A DNA stretch of 20,006 nt from the NCBI GenBank assembly GCA_964573725.1, contig CAZNLJ010000065.1, forward strand, positions 1-20,006. Direction: 5' to 3'. The stretch comes from UBA6168 sp964573725. Lineage in GTDB: Bacteria; Bacteroidota; Bacteroidia; Chitinophagales; Saprospiraceae. The notes under the pieces are model-generated. The model was not told where the DNA came from, searched no databases, and worked only from the letters and a program-made list of their open reading frames with translations. Position 1 is the first letter of the stretch; every line of letters begins with the position of its first letter. Shown piece by piece: positions 1 to 7,516 of this stretch. Position numbers and translations under genes: made by a program.

Positions 1-54
1 GAATCAGGGGGTTACAGGATGATAGATGTGTGCAAGGGGCCGGCACGATGGCAG

Positions 55-230
55 CCCGATCTCATTACGGCGCCGGCACGCCGTCCGGTATGGACAGATG
101 GACCGGATTCCCGGGTGTATGCGAGGCTAGAATAATCCTTGGCTCGGGAAATGACAACCCAATCTCACGCCGGCGCAGGCACGCCGGCCGGTATGGACAG
201 ATAGGCCGGATTACCGGTGTATGCGCGGAC
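55..230. repeat. Imperfect two-copy direct repeat, period about 103 bp
   Basis: Two ~72-bp segments, about 55-127 and 158-230, share an identical core (ccggtatggacagat) and matching flanks: 'gcacgcc' before the core, 'ccggatt' and 'gtgtatgcg' after it. They differ by scattered substitutions and one single-base indel. The spacing between equivalent positions is 103 bp. A weaker resemblance ('gtgtgcaagggg') near 25-40 may be the tail of an older third copy. Neither copy lies in a plausible reading frame. On the minus strand the unit contains a 'gtcattt-cccg ... cgggaatcc' arrangement resembling dispersed intergenic repeats of other bacteria; this is only a resemblance. Confidence 0.6.
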
Positions 231-283
231 GGTACATTCGCTGGCGCTGGTTTCCGCAATTCCTGAATCCGGAGTACCTTCGT

Positions 284-313
284 GCGGCCGGGTCGGCAAA
301 CCGACCCGGCCGC
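284..313. other. Perfect 13-bp GC-rich hairpin 36 bp before the creatininase-family start
   Basis: Positions 284-296 and 301-313 are exact reverse complements around a four-base loop (caaa). No T-run follows on either strand, so it is not a canonical intrinsic terminator. It could end an upstream transcript coming from outside the window, or form a leader structure in the mRNA of the gene starting at 349. Confidence 0.6.
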
Positions 314-348
314 CGTGACCATCTTCTCACTAAAACCTGCCTGCCATC

Positions 349-1146
349 ATGTCCAACTACCGACCCAAACCTTATCTCCTGTCGGAAGTATCCTGGGAAA
401 CCGTGCGACAGACCGATTACCAGCTTGCGGTACTTCCTTGGGGTGCCACCGAAGCGCACAACTACCACCTGCCGTACGGCACGGACAACTACCAAAACGA
501 GGCCATCGTCGGGGCCGCCGCCGCCAGAGCCTGGGAACAGGGTGCACGGGTCGTCGTCTTGCCGGCCATCCCCTTCGGCGTACAGACCGGTCAGCTGGAC
601 ATCCGGCTTTGCATGAACCTGTTGCCCAGCACCCAGCTGGCCATCCTTCGGGACCTCTGCGACGTCCTGGTCCGCGCAGGCATCGACAAGCTGGTCATCT
701 TCAATGGCCATGGCGGCAATGATTTCAAGACCATGGTCCGGGAACTTTCCTTCCACTACCCCGGTCTTTTCACTTGCGCCCTCAACTGGTTCCGGACGGA
801 AGACAAGACCGGTTACTTCTCCCACCTCGACGGCGACCATGCCGACGAAATGGAGACCAGCCTGATGATGCACCTCCACCCGGAGCTGGTCCGGCCGCTG
901 TCGGAAGCGGGGGACGGTGCCAGCCGCCCCTGGCGCTTCCGTGCCATGCGGGAGGGCTGGGTCAGCGCCCAACGGGAATGGACCACCGTCTCCCGGGATA
1001 CGGGCGTGGGCAACCCGCATGCGTCCAATGCAGACAAAGGAAGCGCTTACCTGGATGCCGTCGTCCGAAAAATCGCGGATTTCTTCACCGAACTGGCGCT
1101 GACCCCGCGATCCGCCTTTTACGAGGACCAACCGGAACGGCCCTGA
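349..1146 (+). CDS. Creatininase-family amidohydrolase
   Basis: The 265-residue protein belongs to the creatininase superfamily of metal-dependent amidohydrolases, cytosolic enzymes that hydrolyse cyclic amides and related C-N bonds. The diagnostic blocks are in order: a PWGATEAHN-x-HLP-x-GTDN block with candidate metal ligands E35, H37 and D46; the FNGHGGN signature at 118-124; DGDHADEMETS at 161-171 with H164 and E167/E169; and a late GVGNPHASNADKG block. Length is normal for the family, and there is no signal peptide. Start at ATG 349. It stands alone, flanked by non-coding DNA on both sides, so context gives no substrate. Family members include creatinine amidohydrolase, formamidopyrimidine deformylase of archaeal riboflavin synthesis and inositol-pathway hydrolases, so the substrate cannot be assigned from the sequence. 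Confidence 0.92.
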   Translation: MSNYRPKPYLLSEVSWETVRQTDYQLAVLPWGATEAHNYHLPYGTDNYQNEAIVGAAAARAWEQGARVVVLPAIPFGVQTGQLDIRLCMNLLPSTQLAILRDLCDVLVRAGIDKLVIFNGHGGNDFKTMVRELSFHYPGLFTCALNWFRTEDKTGYFSHLDGDHADEMETSLMMHLHPELVRPLSEAGDGASRPWRFRAMREGWVSAQREWTTVSRDTGVGNPHASNADKGSAYLDAVVRKIADFFTELALTPRSAFYEDQPERP

Positions 1147-1466
1147 AGCAGCTCCGGTGACTCGACGGATAGCCCGGCCCCCTACCTTGTTTTCCCTCCT
1201 CACCGGCCCCGTCCGGCGGCCGGACGGCTATTTCAAAATCGCTGCGCACCTCGCGCGGATCGGGTATTTTCTTGGAATTGCAAGAATGTCGGCAATTCTC
1301 CCGCTCCCAAAGGGGGCGACTCAACCGGATGTCGATTCCCTCACAGACCTCGAGGGGAAGGACGTCTTCCCATTCCTTCCGGAAAGGAGCATCGGTTCTC
1401 GGGCTGTCGCGGGCCCCGGTCGGCATCCCGTCGGAGATGCGTTGTTTGGTACCCGAAGCCGGTCGG
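1147..1466. other. Gene-free interval between converging genes
   Basis: This 320-bp interval separates the convergent creatininase-family gene and the sigma-factor-linked membrane-protein gene. Short open frames on both strands have no recognisable motif. Two hairpins can be read: 1209-1227 (8-bp stem, 3-nt loop) and 1275-1298 (gaattgc/gcaattc, 10-nt loop). I see nothing else. Confidence 0.5.
1209..1227. terminator. Possible hairpin terminator downstream of the creatininase-family gene
   Basis: An 8-bp perfect stem (ccgtccgg / ccggacgg) with a 3-nt loop lies 63 bp after the stop codon at 1146. It is followed on the plus strand only by 'ctatttc', a poor T-tract. The hairpin is symmetrical and could also act on the minus strand. 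Its role is uncertain because GC-rich palindromes are frequent here. Confidence 0.3.
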
Positions 1467-1799
1467 CTATTTCCGGCCGCTGACCCGATAGCGGTCCGCG
1501 TGCTTGCGCAAGGCTTCCAGCGACAGGCAGACCGGCGCACACCCTTCCGTCGGGGGCAGGTCCTCCAGGACGGCGGGGGACTGGAAGAGGAAGGCGTAGC
1601 GGTCCCGGTCGGGCGCTTGCAAGTGGTGCAGCCCCATCACCAGTAGCAGGACCGCCGCGGCGGCGGCCGGCAGCGCCCGGCTGTACAACCGGCGCCTGCG
1701 CCGTTGCCAGGCATATCGGTCCAGTTTCGCTTCCAGGCGTTGCCAGGCTTGCGGCGAAGGTGGAATTTCCAGGTGGCGGGGATCCTTTTCGTGAGTCAT
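1467..1799 (-). CDS. Small single-pass membrane protein paired with an ECF sigma factor
   Basis: The 110-residue protein starts at ATG 1799-1797; a frame two codons longer would need a TTG. Its N-terminal part is hydrophilic, with the stretch SPQAWQRLEAKLDR (15-28), then an Arg-rich patch (33-37) and a hydrophobic segment at about 42-57 that looks like one transmembrane helix. The C-terminal half (about 60-110), with C86 and C90, would then lie outside the cytoplasm. It starts about 70 bp after the sigma-factor gene on the same strand, so the two are probably co-transcribed. In Bacteroidota, short proteins with this layout often follow sigma-70 genes, and an anti-sigma-like role is a reasonable inference. 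I see no zinc-binding anti-sigma (HxxxCxxC) motif, so this is not a ZAS-type anti-sigma. Confidence 0.75.
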   Translation of the reverse strand: MTHEKDPRHLEIPPSPQAWQRLEAKLDRYAWQRRRRRLYSRALPAAAAAVLLLVMGLHHLQAPDRDRYAFLFQSPAVLEDLPPTEGCAPVCLSLEALRKHADRYRVSGRK

Positions 1800-1871
1800 G
1801 TACAATATTGATGAAAGGTGGTGGTCGGAATATGGAGAAACGGGGAATGCCGGGACCGGCAGTCGGTCGGC

Positions 1872-2408
1872 CTACGGATAACCCAGCCGGGACCGGAGGA
1901 GTTCCTCCATGCGCTGCCGGGCCAGGATAAGCTGTGATTTCGAGGTATTGATGCTGATACCCAGCTGGTCGGCGATCTCCCGGTGCTTGAAACCTTCCAG
2001 CACATAGAGGTTGAAGACCGTCCGGTAGCCGGTAGGCAGCCGATCCAGCAGGCCGAGAATATCGCGGGCCCCGATTTCGTCCAGCACGGAGGGTCCTTCC
2101 GAAGGCAGGTCCTTGCCTGCGACAAGTTCCTGCGCGAACTTCAGCGCATCGTGCCGCCGCAGGAACATCAGCGATTCATTGACCATGATGCGCCGGATCC
2201 AACCTTCGAAGCTGCCCTCGCCCTGGTAGGTACCGATTTTTGTCAGTACCTTGAAGAAACCTTCCATCAGCACATCCTCCGCCGCCATGGGGTCGGACAC
2301 GAAACGGCGGCAGACGCCCAGCGCCATCGGTGCGAACCGGTCGTACAGGGCCTGTTGGGACCTCCGGTCCAGCTTCCTGCAGCCGCTGATGATCTGTTCC
2401 AAAGTCAA
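1872..2408 (-). CDS. RNA polymerase ECF-type sigma-70 factor
   Basis: The 178-residue protein has the two-domain ECF layout. Sigma region 2 spans about 10-80 and includes LYDRFAPMALGVCRRFV, a DPMAAEDVLMEGFFKVL block (promoter melting and core binding) and FEGWIRRIMVNESL. Region 4 spans about 118-170 with LPTGYRTVFNLYVLEGFKH followed by a helix-turn-helix, HREIADQLGISINTSKSQL. It would direct RNA polymerase to a specific promoter set. The start is TTG at 2408-2406: the upstream in-frame stop is at 2423-2421, no ATG or GTG lies between them, and the next Met (residue 28) is already inside region 2. The small membrane-protein gene follows on the same strand, a typical sigma/regulator pair. lysA is divergent across ~230 bp. 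The inducing signal is not visible. Confidence 0.92.
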   Translation of the reverse strand: MTLEQIISGCRKLDRRSQQALYDRFAPMALGVCRRFVSDPMAAEDVLMEGFFKVLTKIGTYQGEGSFEGWIRRIMVNESLMFLRRHDALKFAQELVAGKDLPSEGPSVLDEIGARDILGLLDRLPTGYRTVFNLYVLEGFKHREIADQLGISINTSKSQLILARQRMEELLRSRLGYP

Positions 2409-2565
2409 GGTTCGGTCGGATTATGTGACGGGAAAGGGTCGGGACGGCGTCCTGCCGCGTATCCCTGTACCAGAGGATGCAGTCCGGCCCCGATTTGGTG
2501 GGAAACCCGGCCGGCCGGACCGTACTTTCCCGGTACCGGACCTCCCCCAAGTTCCCGCGATGCCC

Positions 2566-2573
2566 TATCTTTG
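2566..2573 (+). promoter_or_regulatory. Putative -7 box (TATCTTTG) of the lysA promoter
   Basis: This is an exact match to the Bacteroidota -7 consensus TAnnTTTG, placed 67 bp before the lysA ATG in the sigma/lysA divergent interval. No convincing -33 TTG was found at the usual distance, so support rests on the -7 box and its position. Confidence 0.5.
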
Positions 2574-2639
2574 CCGGCGCAGGGGCATGCCCCGGCGTGC
2601 ACACCGCCGCATCCCCCGCCACGGACCGCAAAGCTACGC

Positions 2640-3872
2640 ATGGAATCCATCAGGCAATACTCCTACACCGGCGGCATCCAACCGTTGGAGCTGGCAAAAA
2701 AATACGGCACCCCGCTGTACGTCTACGAAACGGCCACGGTGCGCCGGCAGTACGAACGGCTCAGTCGGGCCTTCCAGGTACCGGCGCTCCAGCTCAACTA
2801 CGCCTGCAAGGCCAATACCAACATCAGCCTCCTCCGGTTCATCCGCCGGCTGGGCGCCGGACTGGATGCCGTCTCCATCCAGGAAGTGGAGCTGGGCCTC
2901 GCCGCCGGCTTCCAGCCGGCCTCGGTGATGTTCACCCCGAACTGCGTATCCATGGAGGAAATGCGGCAGGCGGTCTCCCTTGGCGTCCGGATCAACATCG
3001 ACAGCATCTCGATGCTGGAACAGTTCGGACTGGCCTTCCCCGACATCCCGGTCGGTATCCGCATCAACCCCCACATCATGGCCGGTGGCAATACCAACAT
3101 CTCCACCGGCCACGTGGATTCCAAGTTCGGCATCTCCATCCATCAGCTGCCGCATATCCTGCGGGTGGTGGAGGCCACCGGCCTGCAGGTGGAAGGCCTG
3201 CACATGCATACCGGCTCCGACATCCTCGACGCCAACGTCTTCCTGCTCGGCGCCGACATCCTGCTGACCGCCGGCCTGCAGTTCCCGAACCTCCGGTACA
3301 TGGACTTCGGCAGCGGATTCAAGGTCCCCTACAAGCCCAACGATGTGGAAACCGACATCGAGGAGGTCGGCCAACGTATTTCGGAGCGGTTCCGGGAGTT
3401 CTGCCGCGAATACGGCCGCGACCTGACGCTGATCTTCGAGCCGGGCAAGTTCCTGGTCAGCGAGGCGGGCACCCTGCTCGTCCGGGTCAATGTCGTCAAG
3501 CCCACCCCCGCCACGGTCTTCCTGGGCGTGGACTCCGGCCTGAACCACCTCATCCGGCCGATGTTCTACAACGCCTATCACCATATCGTCAACCTCAGCC
3601 ATCCGGAAGGGAAACCCCGGATCTATTCCGTGGTGGGCAATATCTGCGAAACGGACACCTTCGGTGCCAACCGCATGATCGCGGAGACTCGCGAAGGCGA
3701 CATCCTTTGCCTGTTCAACGCCGGTGCCTACGGCTTCGCCATGGCCTCCAACTACAATTCCCGGTTCCGGCCGGCGGAGGTACTCATCCACGAAGGCCGC
3801 GACCACCTGGTCCGGCGCCGCGAATCCTTGGAGGACCTCCTGCGCCACCAGATCGACCTGTTCGCCGAATGA
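2640..3872 (+). CDS. lysA: Diaminopimelate decarboxylase
   Basis: The 410-residue PLP enzyme removes CO2 from meso-diaminopimelate to give L-lysine, the last step of the DAP pathway, in the cytosol. It has the fold-type III alanine-racemase-like barrel: PLP Schiff-base Lys57 in NYACKANTN, the HMHTGSD motif near the middle, the phosphate-binding GSGFKVPY loop, FEPGKFLV, and C-terminal NICETDTFG with AYGFAMASNYNSR, which supply substrate and dimer-interface residues. The start is ATG 2640, giving MESIRQYSY. The frame stays open upstream to about 1983, but that part is antisense to the sigma factor and has no family similarity. Length is normal. A TATCTTTG box lies 67 bp upstream and a strong hairpin follows the stop, so it is probably a single-gene transcript. 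Confidence 0.96.
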   Translation: MESIRQYSYTGGIQPLELAKKYGTPLYVYETATVRRQYERLSRAFQVPALQLNYACKANTNISLLRFIRRLGAGLDAVSIQEVELGLAAGFQPASVMFTPNCVSMEEMRQAVSLGVRINIDSISMLEQFGLAFPDIPVGIRINPHIMAGGNTNISTGHVDSKFGISIHQLPHILRVVEATGLQVEGLHMHTGSDILDANVFLLGADILLTAGLQFPNLRYMDFGSGFKVPYKPNDVETDIEEVGQRISERFREFCREYGRDLTLIFEPGKFLVSEAGTLLVRVNVVKPTPATVFLGVDSGLNHLIRPMFYNAYHHIVNLSHPEGKPRIYSVVGNICETDTFGANRMIAETREGDILCLFNAGAYGFAMASNYNSRFRPAEVLIHEGRDHLVRRRESLEDLLRHQIDLFAE

Positions 3873-3884
3873 TCGACGCTACAC

Positions 3885-3923
3885 GGCCGCACCGCCGGAT
3901 CCCTGCAACCCGGCGGTACGGTC
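3885..3923 (+). terminator. Candidate hairpin terminator after lysA (no U-tract)
   Basis: Positions 3891-3898 and 3910-3917 form a perfect 8-bp stem with an 11-nt loop. After one mismatch it extends by five more pairs (3885-3889 with 3919-3923, one G-T). It lies 12 bp after the lysA stop. No T-run follows, so termination would need another mechanism. Confidence 0.4.
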
Positions 3924-4052
3924 GTCCGTAGGTTAGGATACCCGGCACCCCGCCGCCGGACCCGCTGGTCCGGAATCCGGAAGGGTGACCGGACAACCGG
4001 CCCGGTGGCCATGGGCAAGCCCCTCCCCCACCCGGCTTCAAAATCATATCCG

Positions 4053-4706
4053 ATGATCCGTACCCGACACCTGGCCGCCGGCCTTTCCCTGCTGATGATG
4101 CTCCAATCCGCCTGTGCCGGCGATGAGACCGCCCGCGAGGAAGCTACCCAAACCGCCGCCGCCGAAGCGGAAGCCCTGCGCGCTCCGCTCAGCGCCACAG
4201 CCGGCAAACTGGCCATGACCGCCGCCGACCACCTGCTGCTCGACAACGACCGCCGGCTCCCCCTCCCGGAACCGGGCGATACCTCCCGGGTCACCTTCTT
4301 CATCGTCCGCCCCGCCGAAAGCCGCGAAGGGAAAACCTCCCTCTCCAATATGGGGACGGCCCGGGCCGGCTACCTGGCCAACCTCATGGGCAAAGTGCAA
4401 CTCGCCCAGGTGTATGTCGAGGGCAATGCCGCCATGCAGACTGGCCTTTTTTCCGCCCAGGAGAACCAGGTCGAACTCAACCTGTTCAAATCCGACGAAC
4501 TGGACCCCTTCGTGGAAATGGTCCTCGGCAATTTCCGCGGCAAACGGGTATTGGTCGTCGCCACCCCGGAAACCCTGCCCGACCTGCTCCGGAACCTGGC
4601 CGGGAAAATCGTCGAAAGCCGAATGCCGGCGGACGAATACGACCACCTCTACCTGGTGGACGCCCGCCGGATGGGCGCGGTAGACATCACCCACCTCACC
4701 TATTGA
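4053..4706 (+). CDS. Exported histidine-phosphatase-like protein lacking both catalytic histidines
   Basis: The 217-residue protein starts best at ATG 4053, which gives a signal sequence (MIRTRHLAAGLSLLMMLQSAC). C21 may be a lipidation site, although Gln at -3 is a poor lipobox, so plain secretion is possible. After an Ala/Glu-rich stretch (25-45), residues 79-210 follow the histidine-phosphatase (phosphoglycerate-mutase-like) layout: TFFIVRPAE at 81-89, LSNMGTARAGYLANLM at 97-112, a central GNAAMQTGLFSAQE, GKRVLVVATPETLPDLLRNLAG at 163-184, and YDHLYLVD. In active members the first block reads RHxE and the later one GHxxTxP. Here P87 and T171 occupy the positions of the two essential histidines, and the arginine of the central 'R-xx-QTA' block is also missing. 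It is therefore probably a non-catalytic, ligand-binding or structural relative. valS starts 40 bp downstream with no hairpin between. Confidence 0.75.
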   Translation: MIRTRHLAAGLSLLMMLQSACAGDETAREEATQTAAAEAEALRAPLSATAGKLAMTAADHLLLDNDRRLPLPEPGDTSRVTFFIVRPAESREGKTSLSNMGTARAGYLANLMGKVQLAQVYVEGNAAMQTGLFSAQENQVELNLFKSDELDPFVEMVLGNFRGKRVLVVATPETLPDLLRNLAGKIVESRMPADEYDHLYLVDARRMGAVDITHLTY

Positions 4707-4746
4707 CCCTTCCGGACAACCAGCCCTTTCATCTCAACAACGCACC

Positions 4747-7494
4747 ATGACCTTATCGACCAGATACAACGCCGCGGAGACCGAAACCAAATGGTATGGC
4801 CATTGGGAATCGGCCGGCTATTTCCATTCCACCCCGGACGACCGGGAACCCTACACCATCCTGATTCCGCCGCCCAACGTGACCGGCGTCCTACACATGG
4901 GCCACATGCTCAACAACACCGTCCAGGACGTCCTCATCCGGCACGCCCGGATGCAGGGGAAGAACGCCTGCTGGGTGCCCGGCACCGACCATGCCTCCAT
5001 CGCCACGGAAGCCAAGGTCGTGCAGCTGCTCCGCCAACAGGGTATCCGTAAATCCGACCTGAGCCGGGAGGATTTCCTCCGCCACGCCTGGGCCTGGAAG
5101 GAAAAATACGGCGGCATCATCCTGGACCAACTCAAGAAGCTGGGTGCCTCCTGCGATTGGGAGAGGACCCGCTTCACCATGGAGCCCAGCCTCTCCCGGG
5201 CGGTGGCACACGTCTTTGCGGACCTCTACCGCAAAGGCCGGCTCTACCGGGGCCTCCGCATCACCAACTGGGATCCGGAGGCACAGACCGTCCTGTCGAA
5301 CGAGGAGGTGGTCTACCGCGAGGAAAACGCCCAGCTTTTCCACATCCGCTATGTCCTGGAGGACGACCCCGGCACCTGGATCACCATCGCGACGCAGCGG
5401 CCCGAGACCATCATGGCCGACGTGGCGGTGGCCGTCCATCCGGAGGAGGAAAAATACCGGCATCTCGTCGGCAAGAATGTGCTCATCCCGTTGGTAAACC
5501 GCGCCATCCCGGTGATAGCGGACAGCTATGTAGACCGCTCCTTCGGAACCGGTGCCCTCAAAATCACCCCCGCGCACGACCAGAACGACCACGCCATCGG
5601 GCAACGCCACGGACTGCCCGTCATCGATATCCTCACTGCGGACGGCAAGCTCAACGAGCGGGCGCAGGTCCTGGTGGGGCAAGACCGCTTTGCCGCCCGC
5701 AAGCAGATCCGGCGCCTGTTGGAGGAAGCCGGCTGCCTGGATAAGGTCGAGGACTACCGTACCAACATCGGCCGGTCCGAGCGGACCGACGCCGTAGTCG
5801 AACCCCGGCTGACCCGGCAGTGGTTCCTCCGCATGGACGATTTCGCCCGGACCGCCCTGGAGGCCGTCCGCTCCGGCGATGTGCGCTTTTTTCCGGAGAA
5901 CATGTGGAACATGTACTACCAATGGCTGAACGAGGAGAATGTCCGGGACTGGTGCATCAGCCGCCAGCTGTGGTGGGGGCAACGGATACCGGCCTGGTAC
6001 CTGCGCACCCCGGAGGGCCGTTGGTCACGCGACGGGGAGGAAGTGCCCTTCGTCGCGGAGCACGCGGCGGCGGCCCTGGCACAGGCCCGGCAGGCCACCG
6101 GCAACCCCGGGCTGACGGAGGCCGACCTCGAGCAGGACGAGGACGTGGTCGACACCTGGTTCTCCTCCTGGTTGTGGCCCATCAGCGTCTTCGACGGGTT
6201 CGAGCGCCAGGACGAGCTCGCCTATTATTACCCGACCAATGTGCTGGTCACCGGCTGGGACATCATGTTCTTCTGGGTCGCCCGGATGATCATGGCCGGC
6301 TACGAATGGTCGCCCGCCCTGCTGGGCGACGGCCCCCGGGGCGCCATGCCCTTCCGGGACGTGTACTTCACCGGGATGGTCCGCGACAACAAGCGGCGGA
6401 AGATGTCCAAGTCCCTGGGCAACAGCCCCGACGCCCTGGCATTGATCGACACCTACGGCGGGGACGGCGTCCGATTCGGAATGTTGCTGTCGGGATCCGC
6501 CGGCAACGACATCATCTTCGATGCCCCGATCGACGCGGCGACCAATACGGTGCTGAACGAAAGCAAACTCTGCGAGCAGGGCCGCAACTTCTGCAACAAG
6601 ATGTGGAACGCCCTGCGGCTCATCAAGGGTTGGCAGGTGGAGGACGTTCCGCAGGGAACCGTCCGGCGGCTGGCGGCGGACTGGATGGCCGCCCGTACCG
6701 AGCAGGTCGTCGCCGGCCTGCAGCCCCTCTTCGACCAGTACCGGCTGTCGGATGCCCTGCTTAGCCTGTACCAGTTGGTCTGGGACGATTTCTGCTCCTG
6801 GTACCTGGAAATGATCAAACCGGCCTACCGGCCCGACGGCAGTGCCGAAGCCCTGGACCGGACCACTTACGAGGCGACGATTTCCCTGTACGAAAGGCTG
6901 ATGGCCGCCCTGCATCCCTTCCTGCCTTTCGTCACGGAAGAGATCTGGCACCAACTGCGCGAACGGCCGGCGGGCCAGGACTGCATCGTCGCCCCCTACC
7001 CCACGGCCGGCCCGGTCGACGAACCCCTCGTCCGATGGGTGGAAGCCGCCCGACAGACCATCTCCGAGGTGCGGAACATCCGAAGCGCCAAAGGGATCTC
7101 CCCCAAGGAGGCCCTGCCCCTCCAGGTCAAGGACTCCCCGACCGCCCGCCAGCTGTTCGAATGCCCCGGCCTGCAGGAAATGGTCGTCAAGATGGCCCAC
7201 CTCGACAGTTTCGAACGGGTGCAGGACGAACCGCAGGGTGCACTGACCTTCCTTTCCGGTACCGACAAGTACTTCCTGCCCCTGGCCACCGCCATCGACA
7301 CCGAGGCGGAGAAGCAACGCCTCGGCAAGGAACTGGATTATTACCGGGGCTTTGTCGCCAGCGTCGAGAAGAAGCTGTCCAACGAACGTTTCGTACAAGG
7401 CGCCCCCGCCGCCGTGGTCGACAACGAGCGCAAGAAACTGGCGGACGGGCAGGAAAAGATCAAGGTGCTGGAGGAAGCCCTGCAGGGACTTTGA
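4747..7494 (+). CDS. valS: Valyl-tRNA synthetase
   Basis: The 915-residue class I aminoacyl-tRNA synthetase charges tRNA-Val with valine. Signatures in order: the HIGH-type motif HMGH (50-53) within PPPNVTGVLHMGHMLNNT; an inserted editing (CP1) domain at roughly 190-340 that hydrolyses mischarged Thr-tRNA; NVRDWCISRQLWWGQRIP around 398-414; the KMSKS loop at 552-556 (RRKMSKSLGNSPDAL); the anticodon-binding helical domain at about 620-790; and a C-terminal coiled coil at about 850-915 (EAEKQRLGKELDYYRGFVAS...), which is typical of ValRS rather than IleRS or LeuRS. Length fits the family. It starts 40 bp after the phosphatase-like gene and ends 22 bp before the cysteine desulfurase, so co-transcription with both is likely. 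Confidence 0.97.
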   Translation: MTLSTRYNAAETETKWYGHWESAGYFHSTPDDREPYTILIPPPNVTGVLHMGHMLNNTVQDVLIRHARMQGKNACWVPGTDHASIATEAKVVQLLRQQGIRKSDLSREDFLRHAWAWKEKYGGIILDQLKKLGASCDWERTRFTMEPSLSRAVAHVFADLYRKGRLYRGLRITNWDPEAQTVLSNEEVVYREENAQLFHIRYVLEDDPGTWITIATQRPETIMADVAVAVHPEEEKYRHLVGKNVLIPLVNRAIPVIADSYVDRSFGTGALKITPAHDQNDHAIGQRHGLPVIDILTADGKLNERAQVLVGQDRFAARKQIRRLLEEAGCLDKVEDYRTNIGRSERTDAVVEPRLTRQWFLRMDDFARTALEAVRSGDVRFFPENMWNMYYQWLNEENVRDWCISRQLWWGQRIPAWYLRTPEGRWSRDGEEVPFVAEHAAAALAQARQATGNPGLTEADLEQDEDVVDTWFSSWLWPISVFDGFERQDELAYYYPTNVLVTGWDIMFFWVARMIMAGYEWSPALLGDGPRGAMPFRDVYFTGMVRDNKRRKMSKSLGNSPDALALIDTYGGDGVRFGMLLSGSAGNDIIFDAPIDAATNTVLNESKLCEQGRNFCNKMWNALRLIKGWQVEDVPQGTVRRLAADWMAARTEQVVAGLQPLFDQYRLSDALLSLYQLVWDDFCSWYLEMIKPAYRPDGSAEALDRTTYEATISLYERLMAALHPFLPFVTEEIWHQLRERPAGQDCIVAPYPTAGPVDEPLVRWVEAARQTISEVRNIRSAKGISPKEALPLQVKDSPTARQLFECPGLQEMVVKMAHLDSFERVQDEPQGALTFLSGTDKYFLPLATAIDTEAEKQRLGKELDYYRGFVASVEKKLSNERFVQGAPAAVVDNERKKLADGQEKIKVLEEALQGL

Positions 7495-7516
7495 GGTAGA
7501 TTCAAAAAACAAGACT

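Larger units (their letters stand above)
1..348. other. Non-coding leader region upstream of the creatininase-family gene
   Basis: I see no credible gene here; the open frames on both strands are short and unlike any family I know. The stretch holds an imperfect direct repeat (about 55-127 and 158-230) and a perfect hairpin (284-313), both listed separately. No TAnnTTTG box was found. The promoter for the gene at 349 was not identified. Confidence 0.6.

Noticed and set aside
55..230. Direct repeats as part of a CRISPR array
   Set aside because: Only two diverged ~72-bp copies with one interval are visible; repeat length and divergence do not fit CRISPR.
2629..2636. Minus-strand TAGCTTTG as the sigma-factor promoter
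   Set aside because: It matches the box exactly but is ~220 bp from the TTG start and overlaps the lysA leader, so it is not listed as a feature.
1983..2639. Long plus-strand open frame continuous with lysA, giving a possible 629-aa protein
   Set aside because: The extra 219 codons are antisense to the sigma factor and show no family features; LysA begins normally at ATG 2640.
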